Below, piece after piece: positions 50,806-53,228 of a stretch of DNA of 53,228 nucleotides. How positions within the stretch are numbered: position 1 is the first letter of the stretch; each line of letters opens with the position of its first letter. Both the position numbers and the translations under genes were made by a program. The notes beneath the pieces were generated by a model. That model did no database searches, was not told the DNA's origin, and worked only from the letters and a program-made list of their open reading frames with translations. Location of the stretch: NCBI GenBank assembly GCA_030533265.1, contig JAUNJM010000005.1:1-53228 (forward strand), written 5' to 3'. Origin of the DNA: Ruminococcus sp. Lineage in GTDB: Bacteria; Bacillota; Clostridia; Oscillospirales; Ruminococcaceae.

Positions 50806-52809
50806 TTATTTCACAGCTTTTTTCTTAGCTGATGTTTTACTTTTCTTTGCTTTTTCACTCTTTGTAACAGTCTTTTTCAATGTTTCTTTTTCAGACTTGA
50901 CTGTTTTTTTACGTTCCTGAGCTTTTTTCACTGTAAAGTACATTGCCGAGAACGGTGGAATGTCAATACAAATCGAGTTGTCAAAACCATGCATAGCAAC
51001 AGGCTTTGATTTGACTGTACCATTTGTAACCGGACTTCCGTCTGCTGAAGTCGAGTTGAACACCTCAGTATAACTTCCCTTGTAAGGCACGCCAAAGCAA
51101 TAGGATGTTCTTCCCACAGGAACGAAGTTGCACACAGCAATAATTTCGTTACCCTTCCTGTCAAATCTGCGGAATACGATAATGCTCTGCCTGTAATCGT
51201 CATTTGAGATCCAGCTGAAGCCTTCCCATGAAAAATCATTTTCCCACATCTGAGGATGGTCAAGATAGAACTTATTGAGATTTTTCACATACTTCTGATA
51301 ATTTCTGTGATTTTCATATTCGTCTATCATAAACCATTCAAGCGGATTTTCATAATCCCACTCTCTGAACTGTGCAAACTCACTTCCCATAAACAGCAGT
51401 TTTTTACCTGGATGTATCATCATATAAGCCAAAAACAGCTTAGCCTGTGCAAATTTCTGGTCTATGTCAGCACCGTACATCTTGTTGACAAGCGATGCTT
51501 TTCCGTGAACCACCTCATCATGCGAGATCGGCAGGATAAAGTTCTCAGAAAACGCATAGAAAAACGAGAACGTAAGCATATTATGATGAAACGCTCTGTG
51601 AATAGGATCCATGGACATATATTTGAGCATATCGTTCATCCAGCCCATATTCCACTTGAAATTGAATCCCAGACCGCCATCAGAAGTCGGCTTTGTGACC
51701 ATTGGCCACGATGTAGATTCCTCAGCTATCATAAGTGTCTGAGGATTCCTTGCGAATACTGCTTCATTCAACTTCCGGAAGAAGTCAACTGCCTCAAGAT
51801 TCTCATGTCCACCAAATTCATTCGGACTCCACTCTCCGTCACGTCTGTCATAGTCAAGGTATAGCATTGATGCAACAGCGTCAACTCTCAGACCGTCAAT
51901 GTGATATTTTTCAATCCAGTAGAGAGCGTTGGAAATAAGAAACGATCTTACTTCAGGTTTGCCATAATCAAAAACTCTTGTTCCCCAAGAAAGATGATCT
52001 CTCTTTTTCGGATCAGCATACTCATAGCAAGGCCCACCGTCAAACTCAAACAGACCTGCTTCATCTCTCGGAAAATGTGCAGGAACCCAGTCGAGAATAA
52101 CTGCGATGTCTGCATTATGGAACATATCAATCATCTGCATCAATTGCTCAGGTGTTCCGAAACGTGAGGTCGGAGCATAGTATCCGATACCCTGATAGCC
52201 CCATGAGCCTTCAAACGGATACTCAGCTAACGGCATAAACTCGATATGTGTATATCCCATATCCTTGAGATACGGTATAATCTTATTTGCAAAATCAACA
52301 TAGCTGAAATATTCGCCGTCAGAACACTTATCCCATGAATTTATATGAACCTCATAGATATTCATAGGACTGTCGTAAACATTTTTGTTCTTTTTAGCTT
52401 TTTGCCACTTAGCGTCAGACCATTTAAACCCATCAATTTCAAACACTTTTGATCCGGTATTCGGTGAATTCTCCATATGAGTTGCGTAAGGATCAGATTT
52501 CATATGAAGCTTTCCATCACATCCTGAAACTGCATATTTATATGTGTCAAAAGTCTTTACATTTTCAACGAACGCTTCCCAGACTTCAGAATCACCTATC
52601 TTTTCCATAGGATGAGCCGTCTGATCCCAGCCATTGAAATCTCCTACGACCGATATACCATGAGCATTCTTTGCCCAAGCTCTGAAATAGAACCCTTTTT
52701 TTCCGTTCTTTTCACCTTTATGGCACCCAAGAAAATCATATATCATCAGATTTGTTCCCTGATGAAAAAGATGCAGAGGTAGAGCATAATTTTCAGGTAT
52801 ATTTTTCAT
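50806..52809 (-). CDS. glgB: 1,4-alpha-glucan branching enzyme
   Basis: GH13 enzyme making alpha-1,6 branches, 667 residues. A CBM48 domain (about 35-130, [22 protein letters not shown]) is followed by a TIM barrel with [19 protein letters not shown], Asp310 nucleophile in DGLRVDAV, Glu363 in MIAEEST and [10 protein letters not shown]. The last 40 residues are an unusual Lys-rich tail (17 Lys). GGAGG precedes the ATG. First gene of glgBCDA. Confidence 0.96.
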   Translation of the reverse strand: MKNIPENYALPLHLFHQGTNLMIYDFLGCHKGEKNGKKGFYFRAWAKNAHGISVVGDFNGWDQTAHPMEKIGDSEVWEAFVENVKTFDTYKYAVSGCDGKLHMKSDPYATHMENSPNTGSKVFEIDGFKWSDAKWQKAKKNKNVYDSPMNIYEVHINSWDKCSDGEYFSYVDFANKIIPYLKDMGYTHIEFMPLAEYPFEGSWGYQGIGYYAPTSRFGTPEQLMQMIDMFHNADIAVILDWVPAHFPRDEAGLFEFDGGPCYEYADPKKRDHLSWGTRVFDYGKPEVRSFLISNALYWIEKYHIDGLRVDAVASMLYLDYDRRDGEWSPNEFGGHENLEAVDFFRKLNEAVFARNPQTLMIAEESTSWPMVTKPTSDGGLGFNFKWNMGWMNDMLKYMSMDPIHRAFHHNMLTFSFFYAFSENFILPISHDEVVHGKASLVNKMYGADIDQKFAQAKLFLAYMMIHPGKKLLFMGSEFAQFREWDYENPLEWFMIDEYENHRNYQKYVKNLNKFYLDHPQMWENDFSWEGFSWISNDDYRQSIIVFRRFDRKGNEIIAVCNFVPVGRTSYCFGVPYKGSYTEVFNSTSADGSPVTNGTVKSKPVAMHGFDNSICIDIPPFSAMYFTVKKAQERKKTVKSEKETLKKTVTKSEKAKKSKTSAKKKAVK

Positions 52810-52940
52810 TTTCTGCCTCCTTTACGAATCAATTTATCATCGTAATGATTTAAAAACATCATGTGATTTTTTATTGAAAAATAATACTTGTATCAGTTTC
52901 CATAAAAAGCCAAACACAATTCTACTATTTTCATAATATC

Positions 52941-52969
52941 ATTTTAACTCATTTTGCTTTTTTTTGCAA
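52941..52969 (-). promoter_or_regulatory. Promoter of the glgBCDA operon
   Basis: TTGCAA, 17 nt, TAAAAT on the minus strand, predicting a leader of about 125 nt. The leader and spacer are AT-rich and show no obvious riboswitch. Confidence 0.5.
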
Positions 52970-53071
52970 TAGTTTTAGTAATTATTCTTAACATCTCACA
53001 GTTTTCAGCCTTTTAATTTATGCAATTTCAACAATTTTTTTGCTTTCAACACATTTCTTTTTGCATTTCAG

Positions 53072-53228
53072 TTACAACTCCGTACCATTTTTAGCTTTCA
53101 CAGCAACAATTATTATTGAAATATCATCTCTTTTTTTACCCACAAATGCTTTCATTGACATCTCTCCAAGCTTCTGGGCAAGCATTTGGGCATTACAATT
53201 ATGATTTCGTCTGAGAATATCTATACCC
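53072..53228 (-). CDS. C-terminal end of a SpoIIE/PP2C-type phosphatase (partial)
   Basis: An open frame enters from the right window edge and ends at TAA 53074-53072, giving 51 codons. The sequence LAQKLGEMSMKAFVGKKRDDISIIIVAVK matches the last helix and strand of SpoIIE/RsbU-type Ser/Thr phosphatases, where DD-I/M-T/S-V/I-I is the conserved final metal-binding strand. The N-terminal part is outside the window, so the exact family member is unknown. Confidence 0.6.
   Translation of the reverse strand, partial: GIDILRRNHNCNAQMLAQKLGEMSMKAFVGKKRDDISIIIVAVKAKNGTEL

Overview
This window is low-GC Firmicutes DNA of the class Clostridia, most like Ruminococcus or another member of the Oscillospiraceae. 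The signs are AGGAGG-type ribosome binding sites, frequent TTG and GTG starts, TTGACA-N17-TATAAT promoters, a clostridial glgB-glgC-glgD-glgA operon, a division/wall cluster with a SpoVD-type PBP, and a Spo0H-like sigma factor. MurE carries a DNPR motif, which predicts meso-diaminopimelate in the wall. No rRNA, CRISPR array, phage or transposase was seen. Nearly all genes lie on the minus strand. The exceptions are a block at 9690-12908 and a lone membrane exporter at 19614-20468.

Layout, left to right. 78-7419 (minus) looks like one operon, read as lipoprotein - response regulator - sensor kinase - DUF1385 membrane protein - prmC - recA - recX, headed by a consensus promoter. Citrate synthase (tandem promoters) and a YfcE-like phosphoesterase follow. 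On the plus strand come three small proteins of unknown function, a DUF5662 protein, a YccA/Bax-inhibitor-like membrane protein and endonuclease III. A 324-bp gap then holds apparent gene remnants (mscL-like and fibronectin-III-like tails). 13233-16937 is a pgk-tpiA-gpmI glycolytic operon. Next are pdxY-trmL-degV, a divergent putative manganese/heavy-metal exporter, a zinc-ribbon membrane protein and four tRNAs (Val, Asp, Phe, Gly). Then come a secreted cyclophilin with nadA, a 3-methyladenine glycosylase, a 119-bp palindromic element, rqcH-nif3-trmK, DUF1858 and zinc-ribbon proteins, a sigma factor, and a solitary fumarase beta subunit.

30103-43409 is a dcw cluster on the minus strand, in transcription order mraZ - rsmH - ftsL - spoVD - murE - murF - ftsW - murG - murA - ftsQ - ftsZ. 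mraY, murD and murC are absent. mraZ is preceded by a consensus promoter whose start site overlaps three exact 10-bp-spaced GGTG repeats, a textbook MraZ operator arrangement. Inorganic pyrophosphatase, a hypothetical protein and rarA follow. The window ends with the glycogen operon and the C-terminal end of a SpoIIE/PP2C-like phosphatase cut by the window edge.

The least explained elements are: an atypical tRNA-like gene sandwiched between the sigma factor and a zinc-ribbon gene, with a T-loop resembling the peptidoglycan-synthesis glycine tRNAs of staphylococci; a possible small RNA upstream of mraZ; a long palindrome at 24392-24510; an operator-like dyad over the exporter promoter; and the three-gene small-protein cluster. 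All assignments come from reading the sequence and family knowledge; no database search was run.
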